24,137 nucleotides of DNA. Origin: CAZADH01 sp964483805. Its GTDB lineage: Bacteria > Muiribacteriota > Ozemobacteria > Ozemobacterales > Ozemobacteraceae. Under the pieces are notes generated by a model. The model was not told where the DNA came from and searched no databases. It worked only from the letters and a program-made list of their open reading frames with translations. Location: NCBI GenBank assembly GCA_964483805.1, contig CAZADH010000067.1, positions 1-24,137 on the forward strand, in the 5' to 3' direction. Positions 17,001 through 23,538 of this stretch are shown here, one piece after another (position 1 is the stretch's first letter; every line of letters starts with the position of its first letter). The position numbers were made by a program, and so were the translations under genes.

Positions 17001-17561
17001 CCGGGTCGCGGCCAGTGCGGCTTTGGTCTGTAGGAGGTCCTGGCAGGTCTCGATGAGAAGGATGTCGGCGCCCGCCGCCCACAACGCTTCCACCTGTTCG
17101 TAATAGGCGTCGCGCATGGCGGCGAAACCGATCTGGCCAAGGCTGGGCAGGCGGGTGGTCGGACCGATCGACCCGGCGATGTACCGGGGCGAACCGTCGC
17201 CCGGCACCGACGCAATGGCCTCGCGGGCCGTCTGCACGGCGCGGAAGTTGAGTTCGGCGACCTTGTCGGCGAGTCCATACTCTGTCAATACAATGCGGGT
17301 GGCTCCGAACGTATTGGTCTCGACCGCACGCGAACCGGCCTGCAAAAAGCTGGCGTGAATGGTGCGGATCGCATCGGCGCGTTTGAACAGCAGCGCCTCG
17401 GAACACCCCTCGGCGCCGGCGTAGTCATCGGCGGTCAGGTTCATGGCCAACAGGTTGCTGCCCATGGCTCCGTCGAAGACGAGCACGCGCTCGCGCAACC
17501 CGGCGAGAAACTTGTCGGGCGTCAGGACGCTCGGCGTCGGTTTCATCGTGAAACAGCTCAT
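14088..17561 (-). CDS. metH: Cobalamin-dependent methionine synthase
   Basis: MetH moves the methyl group of 5-methyl-tetrahydrofolate to homocysteine through a B12 cofactor. All modules are present in 1157 residues, slightly short of the E. coli enzyme. The homocysteine domain (about 20-320) has FDGAMGSNLL, GINCATGP and GGCCGTTPGH, giving the zinc cysteines. The pterin domain (about 345-620) has VGERTNANGSKQFRELL and IDSTEPEV. The cobalamin cap and domain (about 650-860) have RGDVHDIGKNLVD with the DxHxxG histidine that ligates cobalt. The activation domain (about 930-1157) has RGNRYAFGYPVAPDL and ends HHPEASYFTMD. Its ATG overlaps the previous stop by four bases. AAGGA directly abuts this ATG, so the in-frame ATG at 17546 remains possible. 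Upstream metF-like and downstream 2H genes are on the same strand. Confidence 0.97.
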   Translation of the reverse strand: MSCFTMKPTPSVLTPDKFLAGLRERVLVFDGAMGSNLLAMNLTADDYAGAEGCSEALLFKRADAIRTIHASFLQAGSRAVETNTFGATRIVLTEYGLADKVAELNFRAVQTAREAIASVPGDGSPRYIAGSIGPTTRLPSLGQIGFAAMRDAYYEQVEALWAAGADILLIETCQDLLQTKAALAATRRVFADKKVRLPVMVSLTLEATGTMLVGSDIGAINAVLAPYDIVDIIGINCATGPLEMVRHIEHLAAHCPKPIACQPNAGLPEIVDGKAHYRLSPAELAKHHRHFVENLGIAIVGGCCGTTPGHLAAVAKEVGTLKPRVRAPKLPAGAASLYHAVSFKQEPAPCLVGERTNANGSKQFRELLLANDWDGMVALGKDQARGGAHLLDLCCAFVGRPERDDMATLVPQFARQVKLPLLIDSTEPEVIEVALQAHGGRCVINSVNLEDGGARLRQVARLARDYGAALIALTIDEQGMARTAHAKLAVAKRIYDILIGEFGLTAEDLIFDPLTFTVGSGDATLRDAALETLAGLRLIKDELPGCHTLLGVSNISFGLNPEARQVLNSVFLAQAIAAGLDLAIVHPTGILPIFKIDPQHRALAEALLANQPGDGAALANYMAAFGGAVRPKRETAGTDPARTLHLKVLDGDKTGLDKLIDQLLPQKKPLAIINDILIAAMREVGDLFGSGQMQLPFVLQSAETMKAAVALLQPHMPKAEADPTRQIILATVRGDVHDIGKNLVDILLSNNGFTVVNLGIKIDIDQVVKEAQQRGTDIIGLSGLLVKSTLAMKEYLEELNRRGLKYRVLLGGAALTRGFVENDLRKMYNGEVYYCADAFDGLKVMQQLTDGRRARQDPPIGARPAPPADATAGTPIEIRLTARHHEVTAPAVAPAANIPTPPFLGAKTVQFSLDQVLPFIDLPYLFKIQWGYRRGALSTEQYDRLMKDEVEPAFEQWTARARARADLFQLQARYGYWRCRRDGNELVLTDAKGGEATRFSFPRRIAAPRLCLSDYFAADRDDTVALFAVTVGAKASTEAGKLHADGNYRDYPHLHGLSVSLAETVAEALHARIRQELGLTDLPPVADDPAKKPRPRGNRYAFGYPVAPDLAPQRRLLDLLDAASIGITTTESHLMVPEQSTAGLVVHHPEASYFTMD

Positions 17562-19405
17562 TCCTTCAAGGCCTCCATGACCCGCAACGTTCCTGCCACG
17601 CGGCCGAACGGGGCGGCGATCTGCACGCCGTCGACATATTTGCGCACGCGGGCAAGCGCTTCCTTGGCGATGATGATGCCCTCTTCACGTTGCGCCTCGG
17701 CAGTCGGGCAGGCGCGCAGGCGGTCCATGATTGCCGGCGGCACCGCGGCGCCCGGCACCTCGTTGTTCATAAACTCGGCATTGCGCAGGCTGCTGAGCGG
17801 CCAGATCCCGGCAATGATCGGAATACGCACATGGGCAATACGTTCGAGAAAGCGCTCGAGCAGTGTCGGGTCGAACACCGGTTGGGTGATGGCGAACTCG
17901 GCGCCGGCATCGACCTTCCACTCGAAGCGGGAAACCTCGAGGTTGAGATCGATGGCGCCCGGGTTGGCGCCGACGCCGATGAGGAACCCGGTCGGCTGCC
18001 CGATCGGGTTGTCACCCAGATCGGTGCCGTGGTTGAGTCGATACACGACGTTGACCAGACCGATCGCATCGATGTCGAAGACGGCCGTCGCTTCCGGGTA
18101 GTTGCCGACCTTGGGCGGGTCACCCGTAATACAAAGTATGTTCTTGAGTCCGACCGCGGCGGCGCCGAGCACATCGGACTGGATGCCGAGAATGTTGCGA
18201 TCGCGGCAGCAGTAGTGCAGGATCGTCTCGATGCCGACCTTCTGCTCGAGCAGCACGGCCATCGACATCGGGCTCATGCGGGCGCTGGCGCGGGGGCTGT
18301 CGGGGATGTTGATCGCATCGATGCCGTGTTTCTTCAGTTCGGCGGCGGCATCGATCACTTTCTCGGGGTTGCAGCCCAGGGGCGGCGTCAGTTCGACGCT
18401 GACGACGAACTCCTTGCGGGCGAGCTTGGCGGCAAACGCCGACTTCTTCTCTTGCGGGATCGGCTCGACGCCGGCCACCTTGGGGGCCGGGGCCTGCTTG
18501 GTCGTGACGGCCACGACCTTGGGCAGCGTGGGATTGAGCGCGCGCGCCGCGTTGGCGACCCAGCGGATGTGCTCTGGCGTCGTGCCGCAACAACCGCCGA
18601 TGACACGGATGCCGCCCTGGATGAAGCGTTTGGCATACTCGCCGAAATACTCGGGGTTGCACAGGTAGATCATGCGGCCGTCGACGATCTTGGGCACACC
18701 GGCGTTCGGTTGGGCGGCCAACGGTTTCTGGGTCATCCCACGTACCCGCTCGAGCACGTCATACATCGCGCGTGGGCCGACCGAGCAGTTGAGACCGATG
18801 ACGTCGGCGCCCCATTCCTCGAGCTTGGAGGTAAAGACGTCGGGACTGGTGCCATACAACGCATTACCCTCTTCGTTGAGGGTCATCGAGGCGATGATCG
18901 GCTTCTGGCACAGCGAGCGCACGGCCTTGATCGCCTGCTTGATCTCGTTGATGTCGTAGAAGGTTTCGAGGACAAACAGGTCGACGCCGCCGTCGAGCAG
19001 CGCTCGGGCCTGTTCGCGGAACGCGGCCTCGGCTTCCTCGACCGAGGTCTTGCCCCACGGCTCGATGCGGATGCCGAGCGGGCCGATCGAGCCGGCGACG
19101 AACACCTGTTCGCCCGCCACATCGCGGGCGATCTTGGCGGCCTGATAGTTGATCGCCTCGAGTTTGGCTTCGACCCCGTGCGGGCGCAGCTTGAAGCGGT
19201 TGGCGCCGAAGGTGTTGGTTTCCAGCACGGCGGCGCCGGCATTGACGTATTCACGATGTATGGTTGCGATCAGCGACGGGTTGCTGAGATTCAGTTCCTC
19301 GTAGCACCGGTTGATGTAGACGCCCTTCTGATAGAGCATGGTGCCCATGGCACCGTCGAACACCACCAGGTGGTTCTGCAGATACCCGAGAAAGTCTCTG
19401 GGCAT
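17558..19405 (-). CDS. Homocysteine S-methyltransferase/methylene-THF reductase fusion
   Basis: This 615-residue protein joins two enzymes, as in the YitJ family. The N-terminal half (about 1-300) is a homocysteine S-methyltransferase domain with FDGAMGTMLYQKG, GLNCSVGP and GGCCGTTPEHI (zinc cysteines). The C-terminal half (about 325-600) is a flavin-dependent MetF barrel with SVELTPPLG, INIPDSPRASARMS, HYCCRDRN, ITGDPPK and EFAITQPVFDP. It makes 5-methyl-tetrahydrofolate, the substrate of the MetH encoded next. The ATG is set by GGAGGG seven bases upstream. Its own methyltransferase half could use another methyl donor or act with a separate corrinoid protein; the sequence does not tell. I saw no SAM or cobalamin riboswitch in the 260-base leader. 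Confidence 0.94.
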   Translation of the reverse strand: MPRDFLGYLQNHLVVFDGAMGTMLYQKGVYINRCYEELNLSNPSLIATIHREYVNAGAAVLETNTFGANRFKLRPHGVEAKLEAINYQAAKIARDVAGEQVFVAGSIGPLGIRIEPWGKTSVEEAEAAFREQARALLDGGVDLFVLETFYDINEIKQAIKAVRSLCQKPIIASMTLNEEGNALYGTSPDVFTSKLEEWGADVIGLNCSVGPRAMYDVLERVRGMTQKPLAAQPNAGVPKIVDGRMIYLCNPEYFGEYAKRFIQGGIRVIGGCCGTTPEHIRWVANAARALNPTLPKVVAVTTKQAPAPKVAGVEPIPQEKKSAFAAKLARKEFVVSVELTPPLGCNPEKVIDAAAELKKHGIDAINIPDSPRASARMSPMSMAVLLEQKVGIETILHYCCRDRNILGIQSDVLGAAAVGLKNILCITGDPPKVGNYPEATAVFDIDAIGLVNVVYRLNHGTDLGDNPIGQPTGFLIGVGANPGAIDLNLEVSRFEWKVDAGAEFAITQPVFDPTLLERFLERIAHVRIPIIAGIWPLSSLRNAEFMNNEVPGAAVPPAIMDRLRACPTAEAQREEGIIIAKEALARVRKYVDGVQIAAPFGRVAGTLRVMEALKE

Positions 19406-19473
19406 GGTTTTGCCCTCCGTAATTCGTGATTCGTGGGCGTCGCCTTTATTGGTGCGCCGCCCGAAGTGCCCAT

Positions 19474-19502
19474 ATCTTCGCCTGCCGACCTGAGAAAGTC
19501 AA
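19474..19502 (-). promoter_or_regulatory. Weak promoter candidate for the metF-metH unit
   Basis: On the minus strand TTGACT (19502-19497) is followed after 17 bases by GAAGAT (19479-19474). The -35 is good and the -10 poor (three of six). It directly abuts the first palindromic repeat, which would then lie just upstream of the promoter. Confidence 0.3.
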
Positions 19503-19505
19503 CGG

Positions 19506-19540
19506 GGGGACAGACCCTTGGGTCCGTCCCCTGTCCACAA
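19506..19540. repeat. REP-like palindromic repeat, copy 1
   Basis: These 35 bases are identical to 19626-19660, exactly 120 bases apart. Arms GGGGACAGACCC and GGGTCCGTCCCC form a 12-bp hairpin with one mismatch around TT, followed by CTGTCCACAA. GGACAG at the left can alternatively pair with CTGTCC at the right. The layout resembles REP elements mobilised in trans by Y1/RAYT transposases; no such gene is in the window. Confidence 0.75.
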
Positions 19541-19625
19541 TTAGTTCACTGAAACCTGATAAAAGACGCGCGTGTCCGGTTGGAGGCCGGGTTTGCTCTT
19601 CATCGCTGCTGGCCGAAATGAAAAC
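19541..19625. other. Spacer between the two palindromic repeats
   Basis: These 85 bases separate the two identical repeat copies and show no gene, tRNA or obvious promoter. A 70-codon minus-strand frame crosses both repeats (19658-19446) but is most likely an artefact of reading the repeat. Repeat plus spacer may together form a paired REP unit. Confidence 0.4.
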
Positions 19626-19660
19626 GGGGACAGACCCTTGGGTCCGTCCCCTGTCCACAA
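19626..19660. repeat. REP-like palindromic repeat, copy 2
   Basis: This is the second identical copy, in the same orientation, ending eight bases from the acetate kinase stop codon. The GC-rich stem could stabilise or terminate the ackA transcript. It differs from copy 1 only outside the 35-base core: AAAAC precedes it here and AACGG precedes copy 1. Confidence 0.75.
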
Positions 19661-19667
19661 TGCCCGC

Positions 19668-20894
19668 TTACAGGCGGTCGATGCCTTTTTGCACGATTTC
19701 GGCGGTGTCCTGGGCGATGACCAGCTCTTCGTTGGTCGGAATGACCATCGTCGTGACCGGACAACCGGACGGCGAGATGATGCCCTCTTTGCGGTTCAGC
19801 TCGATGTTCAGCTTCGGATCGACTCGCACGCCCATGAACTCCAGACCGCGGGTCGACCAGTCGCGCAACTCCGGCATGTTCTCGCCGCCACCCGCCGTCC
19901 AGATCAACAGATCGAGACCGCCGAGCACAGCGGCGTAAGCGCCGATGTACTTTTTGATGCGGTGACAGGCGATCTCGCAGGTCAGAATCGCGTCGGGGTC
20001 GTTGGCGCGCACGCCGTCTTCGATGTCGCGCAGATCGGAGCCCTTCTTGAACAGGCCCAGAATGCCGCTCTTCTTGTTGACCATCGCCTTCACGTCGTCG
20101 TAGGTGTAACCGTGGTTGTCGATCAGGTCGAAGATGATCGCCGGGTCGAAGTCGCCCGAGCGTGTGCCCATGACCAGACCCTCGAGAGGGGTGTAACCCA
20201 TCGAGGTGTCGACCGAGTGGCCATTCTTGATCGCGGCCATCGAGGCGCCGTTCCCGATGTGGCAGGTGACGATCTTGAGCGACTCGTACGGTTTCTTCAA
20301 CAACTGCGCCGCGCGCTGTGACACGTACCGATGTGACGTGCCGTGAAACCCGTAGCGGCGGATGCGGTGCTTTTCGTAGATGCTGTAGGGCAGTGCATAC
20401 AGGTAACTCGCGGTCGGCATGTTCTGGTGGAACGCCGTATCGAACACGCCCACTTGCGGCAGGCCCGGCAGCATGTGGGTGCACGCATCGATGCCGCGCA
20501 GGTTCGGCGGATTGTGCAACGGCGCCAGATCGCTGCACGCAACCAACTCATCGTAGACCGCCTTGGTGATGCGCACCGACCCGGCGAACTTCTCGCCGCC
20601 GTGCACGACGCGGTGCCCGGATGCGTTGATCTCTTTCACGCTCTTGACGACGCCGAGTTTCTCGTCGGTCAGGAGGCCGAGGCAGCGCGACAGCGCCGCT
20701 TCGTGATCCTTGATCGGCTCGACGTTCTTCAGACTCTGCGGTTCGCCGACCACCTTCTTGTGGTTGACGATGGCATCGGACGCGCCGATCTTTTCGATGA
20801 GACCCTTGCCGAGCAGCGTTCCTTGGGGGTTTGACATGTCGAGAAGCTGATATTTGAGTGAGGAGCTACCACAATTGACGACCAGGATCTTCAT
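19668..20894 (-). CDS. ackA: Acetate kinase
   Basis: AckA interconverts acetyl phosphate plus ADP with acetate plus ATP in the cytoplasm. The 408-residue length is normal. The ASKHA-fold motifs are MKILVVNCGSSSLKYQLLD at the N terminus, GHRVVHGGEKF with the conserved Arg/His region, FDTAFHQNMP, RRYGFHGTSH, HIGNGASMAAIKNGHSVDTS, MGTRSGDFDP and the terminal FTGG-like element IWTAGGGENMPELR. The ATG at 20894 is preferred to an upstream ATG at 20915, because AAGGGG precedes it at good spacing and it matches the family N terminus. No phosphotransacetylase gene is next to it, so the usual pta-ackA pair is split here. A strong promoter lies 75 bases upstream. Confidence 0.97.
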   Translation of the reverse strand: MKILVVNCGSSSLKYQLLDMSNPQGTLLGKGLIEKIGASDAIVNHKKVVGEPQSLKNVEPIKDHEAALSRCLGLLTDEKLGVVKSVKEINASGHRVVHGGEKFAGSVRITKAVYDELVACSDLAPLHNPPNLRGIDACTHMLPGLPQVGVFDTAFHQNMPTASYLYALPYSIYEKHRIRRYGFHGTSHRYVSQRAAQLLKKPYESLKIVTCHIGNGASMAAIKNGHSVDTSMGYTPLEGLVMGTRSGDFDPAIIFDLIDNHGYTYDDVKAMVNKKSGILGLFKKGSDLRDIEDGVRANDPDAILTCEIACHRIKKYIGAYAAVLGGLDLLIWTAGGGENMPELRDWSTRGLEFMGVRVDPKLNIELNRKEGIISPSGCPVTTMVIPTNEELVIAQDTAEIVQKGIDRL

Positions 20895-20921
20895 TCGCTT
20901 TCCCCTTCTGTTCAACGATAG

Positions 20922-20941
20922 CCCGGGCCAACGAACCCGGG
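20922..20941 (-). other. Hairpin in the ackA leader
   Basis: CCCGGG (20922-20927) and CCCGGG (20936-20941) are self-complementary and form a 6-bp stem with an 8-base loop in the predicted ackA 5' leader. It could affect mRNA stability; no riboswitch is recognised. Confidence 0.4.
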
Positions 20942-20968
20942 GGGTGTTTGCACCGTGGTGAGGGACCG

Positions 20969-20997
20969 ATCATAGCGCGCGGCTGCACTCTGGTCAA
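20969..20997 (-). promoter_or_regulatory. Strong sigma70-type promoter of ackA
   Basis: On the minus strand TTGACC (20997-20992) and TATGAT (20974-20969) are separated by exactly 17 bases, matching five of six positions in each hexamer. Transcription would start near 20962, leaving a leader of roughly 68 bases. Confidence 0.65.
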
Positions 20998-21184
20998 GCG
21001 TATTGTCGCTCGTGCTACGAGGGGCGGCGAATCGCCCGATAACCGCTCCGGCATTGATACAAGCCGACCTCGATCGCCCCTTGGGGGCAACATCTCAGTG
21101 AGCGGGAGCACGCGCCGTTCCACGTTGGCCCCGCGACCCGCCACCAAATAACTGAGAGGTCACCTCTTGGGGGCGCCGCCGTCG
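20998..21184. other. Divergent intergenic region without a gene
   Basis: Between the ackA promoter and the promoter of the plus-strand gene I see no credible CDS. It holds a short stem GCCCC-TT-GGGGC near 21076-21087, a second TTGGGGGC near 21167-21174, and an inverted pair TCTCAGT (21093-21099) and ACTGAGA (21151-21157). These might be operator-like sites for divergent control, but no regulator gene is adjacent. Confidence 0.35.
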
Positions 21185-21213
21185 TTGACACCCCCCTGAC
21201 GCTGGGATAGACT
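21185..21213 (+). promoter_or_regulatory. Promoter of a nearly leaderless transcript
   Basis: A perfect TTGACA (21185-21190) is followed after 17 bases by TAGACT (21208-21213), four of six matches. Transcription would start near 21220, only about five bases before the ATG at 21225, and no Shine-Dalgarno is present. The mRNA is therefore probably leaderless or nearly so. Confidence 0.6.
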
Positions 21214-21224
21214 CACCAATCAGC

Positions 21225-21827
21225 ATGGCGAGTAACAGCCAAAACCGGACGATGACCTGGGTGGCCGCGGCCGCTGCCGGGTGCTTTCTTGCACTTCTTG
21301 TCGGGTTGATCATTTACTCCCGACGGCCGCCCGTGTCGACGCCCGATGACGGAGGGTTCGACACGGGTCCTCTGCCCCCCGCGGTGATCGCGTCGGGGGC
21401 GATGACCCTGTATGACGAACTGCAGTTGCAGGAAGTCCACACGATGTATCAAGGGGCGTATCTCGACCTGATCCGCCAGATCAACCGCACCGAAGGCACC
21501 ATCGATCTGACCGAGGCGCGGCGGCTCTACGACCGTTACGACCAGGCGGTCAAGAAATACATCAAGGTGCTCAAACAGATCTCAGACACCGCGAAGAACT
21601 CGCGTCTGAGCTGTTACAGCTCGATGAAATCGATCATTCTGGCCATCGTCTACTGCGACAAGAAGACGGGACAGAAAATGACGAAATACGACCCTGAAAC
21701 CCTGATCAAATTGGGCGTGATGGCGAGTGAGCCCAAGTGCCCGTCGGGCGGATTCTACTCGCTCTACACCAAAGACGGTCGGCGTTTCGTGCGCTGCACC
21801 GTCCACGGGACGCTGAAAACCAAGTAG
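21225..21827 (+). CDS. Small anchored protein with pilin-like C-terminal module
   Basis: This 200-residue protein has an N-terminal membrane anchor (about 12-31, VAAAAAGCFLALLVGLIIYS), a linker and a helical region (about 60-125). Its C terminus repeats the module found twice in the 5211-7016 protein: SCYSSMKSIILAIVYCD (Cys130, Cys144), LIKLGVMASEPKCPSGGFY (Cys172) and RCTVHGT (Cys191). It lacks the first-helix pilin signature, so it is not an ordinary pilin. It may be a partner of the larger protein or a separate surface component. No function is assigned. It is convergent with the small membrane protein gene, 18 bases away. Confidence 0.75.
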   Translation: MASNSQNRTMTWVAAAAAGCFLALLVGLIIYSRRPPVSTPDDGGFDTGPLPPAVIASGAMTLYDELQLQEVHTMYQGAYLDLIRQINRTEGTIDLTEARRLYDRYDQAVKKYIKVLKQISDTAKNSRLSCYSSMKSIILAIVYCDKKTGQKMTKYDPETLIKLGVMASEPKCPSGGFYSLYTKDGRRFVRCTVHGTLKTK

Positions 21828-21845
21828 CGGCCCGCGGTCTCTTCG

Positions 21846-22046
21846 TCAGGCGCCGGGATCGTCGGTGCGGTTCGGGCCCGCCCGCCCGCCGTGGGCGTGG
21901 TGTGAAGCGTATCGCCGCTGCGGTTCATTCTCGCCGTTGACCACGATGTCGAGCATCTCGAGAACCGTTCTTACGAAGAGAACGCCGACCCCGATCGAAA
22001 ACACCAGGGTCAGGCCGATGGCGATGATGAAGTCTTTCAGCAGCAT
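21846..22046 (-). CDS. Small single-pass membrane protein
   Basis: This 66-residue protein begins MLLKDFIIAIGLTLVFSIGV and has one membrane span (about 5-27), followed by a short amphipathic piece and a His/Arg-rich tail. The ATG at 22046 has GGGGG about seven bases upstream; an in-frame start at 22079 has none. No family is recognised. It follows the polytopic membrane protein gene on the same strand by about 100 bases and may be cotranscribed with it. Confidence 0.5.
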   Translation of the reverse strand: MLLKDFIIAIGLTLVFSIGVGVLFVRTVLEMLDIVVNGENEPQRRYASHHAHGGRAGPNRTDDPGA

Positions 22047-22149
22047 GAGGCGGCCCCCAATCGAGAGTGTGTCTCTCATCTATCGGCGCGCCGCGCTGGT
22101 TTGGTGAGGGGGTGTCACGGAAACCGGCCGACCTCTTGCCATGAACGGT

Positions 22150-23451
22150 TCATTCTTCGGCCGCCTCGGCTCTGACAGCTCCCTCGGCATTGGCGATCTG
22201 GCCACGCACTGCGCTGCGCATTTGCTGCAGGCACAACAGCATGAGCGCCCCAAGCAGGAAAGCGACGCCGAGATGGGGGGTGTAGACCGCCAGCAGCAGC
22301 AGCGGCAACAACAGCAATGCCTCGGGTCTCCCATTGGGTCCGAGTATGTCGGCGGCAAGGCCGAACCACGCCCAACCAAAGACCAATGTGCAGGTGACGA
22401 CGGCGATGGGCCAACCCGAAGGAGCCGGGCGCCCGGCCGCCAACGCCACTCTTGTGCGCCACGACCACCACAGCAAGGGCAGGGGAGTCAGCAGAAAGAC
22501 GAGGTCGGGCAGCAGGTCGCGCAGCGGGCGCAGACCCGCTTGCCACGGCGCGATTCCGCAGACAAAGCCAGCCAGTGTCGGATCCCACTGCCAGATGGCC
22601 ATCCCGGTCGGTGAACCGGGGGTGGGGCCGTGCAGGCAACGCAGCTCGGCGAGAGCGCCGTTGCTTGCCCAGGTCAGCGACCGGGCGATCGAGAAATGGT
22701 CGGCCACCAGGACCACCGGCCGACCACGGCGCACCGTGCTGAGAAACACGTGGTGGCGCAGGGTTGGGCTGCGCCGGGCCTGGCCGGCCTCATCGACGAG
22801 CAGGACTGCGGCATCGCCCGACGGCAGGTCGACGACCGACACCCGATGGTAGCCACCGACCCACTCGCCGTTCTTGCCGTTGGCTTTGATGAAGGCGCGA
22901 ATCGCCGCGGGGTCGAGGTCGAGATCGCCAATGCGCACCTTCCACTTTGGCAAATCGGGACGGTTGAGTGTCAATACATTGTCAATAAGTAGATCCTGCG
23001 TATACAGCGGTTCGAGCAACGAAGCGATACCCAGTCGGCCCTCTTTCACGGCCCGGATCCGCTCGTTGAAGAGGGGCTCGAGGTGCCGCGTCTGCGTGGC
23101 CTCGCCCGACGACAGCACATACGAGACCGTGGCGGCGGCCCAGAGGGCGCCGCTATACCACTCGCCCTTGTTCACGGCCCATTGCGCGAGGAACGGTCGG
23201 TCGGCCGCCAGGCCGAGTCCACGCTCGCTGATCACGACCAAGGTATTGCGCGAACGATCGATGGCCGCCAACTGCGGCGGGTCGGCAATCTCGTGCATCG
23301 ACCATCGCGAACCCCAGGTCGGTACCGGCTCGATCGGGATGAAGGCCCGGTAGGCCACGCACGCGATCGCGAGCAACCAGAACACGATTGCCGCGCACCA
23401 GTGTGGCGTCGTCGCCCGTCGTGTCGGCGGATTCGTCACTTGCTCTTGCAT
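22150..23451 (-). CDS. Polytopic membrane protein of unknown function
   Basis: I do not recognise this protein of about 433 residues. It has one N-terminal span (WCAAIVFWLLAIACVAYRAF), a probably extracytoplasmic domain of about 270 residues (for example NTLVVISERGLGLAADRPFL and GEWVGGYHRVSVVDLPSGDA), and four C-terminal spans (such as DLVFLLTPLPLLWWSW, WPIAVVTCTLVFGWAWFG and LGVAFLLGALMLLCL). One N-terminal span with a large soluble loop and a C-terminal membrane bundle resembles the layout of some CHASE2-type or sensor-like proteins, but no motif confirms that. The ATG at 23451 is chosen; an in-frame GTG at 23463 is possible. It follows the propeller gene on the same strand by under 90 bases. 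Confidence 0.6.
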   Translation of the reverse strand: MQEQVTNPPTRRATTPHWCAAIVFWLLAIACVAYRAFIPIEPVPTWGSRWSMHEIADPPQLAAIDRSRNTLVVISERGLGLAADRPFLAQWAVNKGEWYSGALWAAATVSYVLSSGEATQTRHLEPLFNERIRAVKEGRLGIASLLEPLYTQDLLIDNVLTLNRPDLPKWKVRIGDLDLDPAAIRAFIKANGKNGEWVGGYHRVSVVDLPSGDAAVLLVDEAGQARRSPTLRHHVFLSTVRRGRPVVLVADHFSIARSLTWASNGALAELRCLHGPTPGSPTGMAIWQWDPTLAGFVCGIAPWQAGLRPLRDLLPDLVFLLTPLPLLWWSWRTRVALAAGRPAPSGWPIAVVTCTLVFGWAWFGLAADILGPNGRPEALLLLPLLLLAVYTPHLGVAFLLGALMLLCLQQMRSAVRGQIANAEGAVRAEAAEE

Positions 23452-23538
23452 GCGCCTGGTCACCTCGCTGTCGCAGTAGTCGGTCCCTCGTGGTTCTGCC
23501 CGGTTTCCCGTTCAGGATAGCACAGGGGCTGCGGGGCC

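Noticed and set aside
17690..19429. Plus-strand open frame of 579 codons opposite the metF fusion
   Set aside because: Antisense shadow of a well-supported gene with all its motifs on the other strand.
19406..19505. SAM or cobalamin riboswitch before the metF-metH unit
   Set aside because: I looked on the minus strand for the SAM-I core and the B12-box and saw neither.
19446..19658. Minus-strand 70-codon ORF across the repeats
   Set aside because: Nearly all of its repeated peptide (DRGRTQGSVP twice) is a translation of the palindromic repeat; no independent evidence of a protein.
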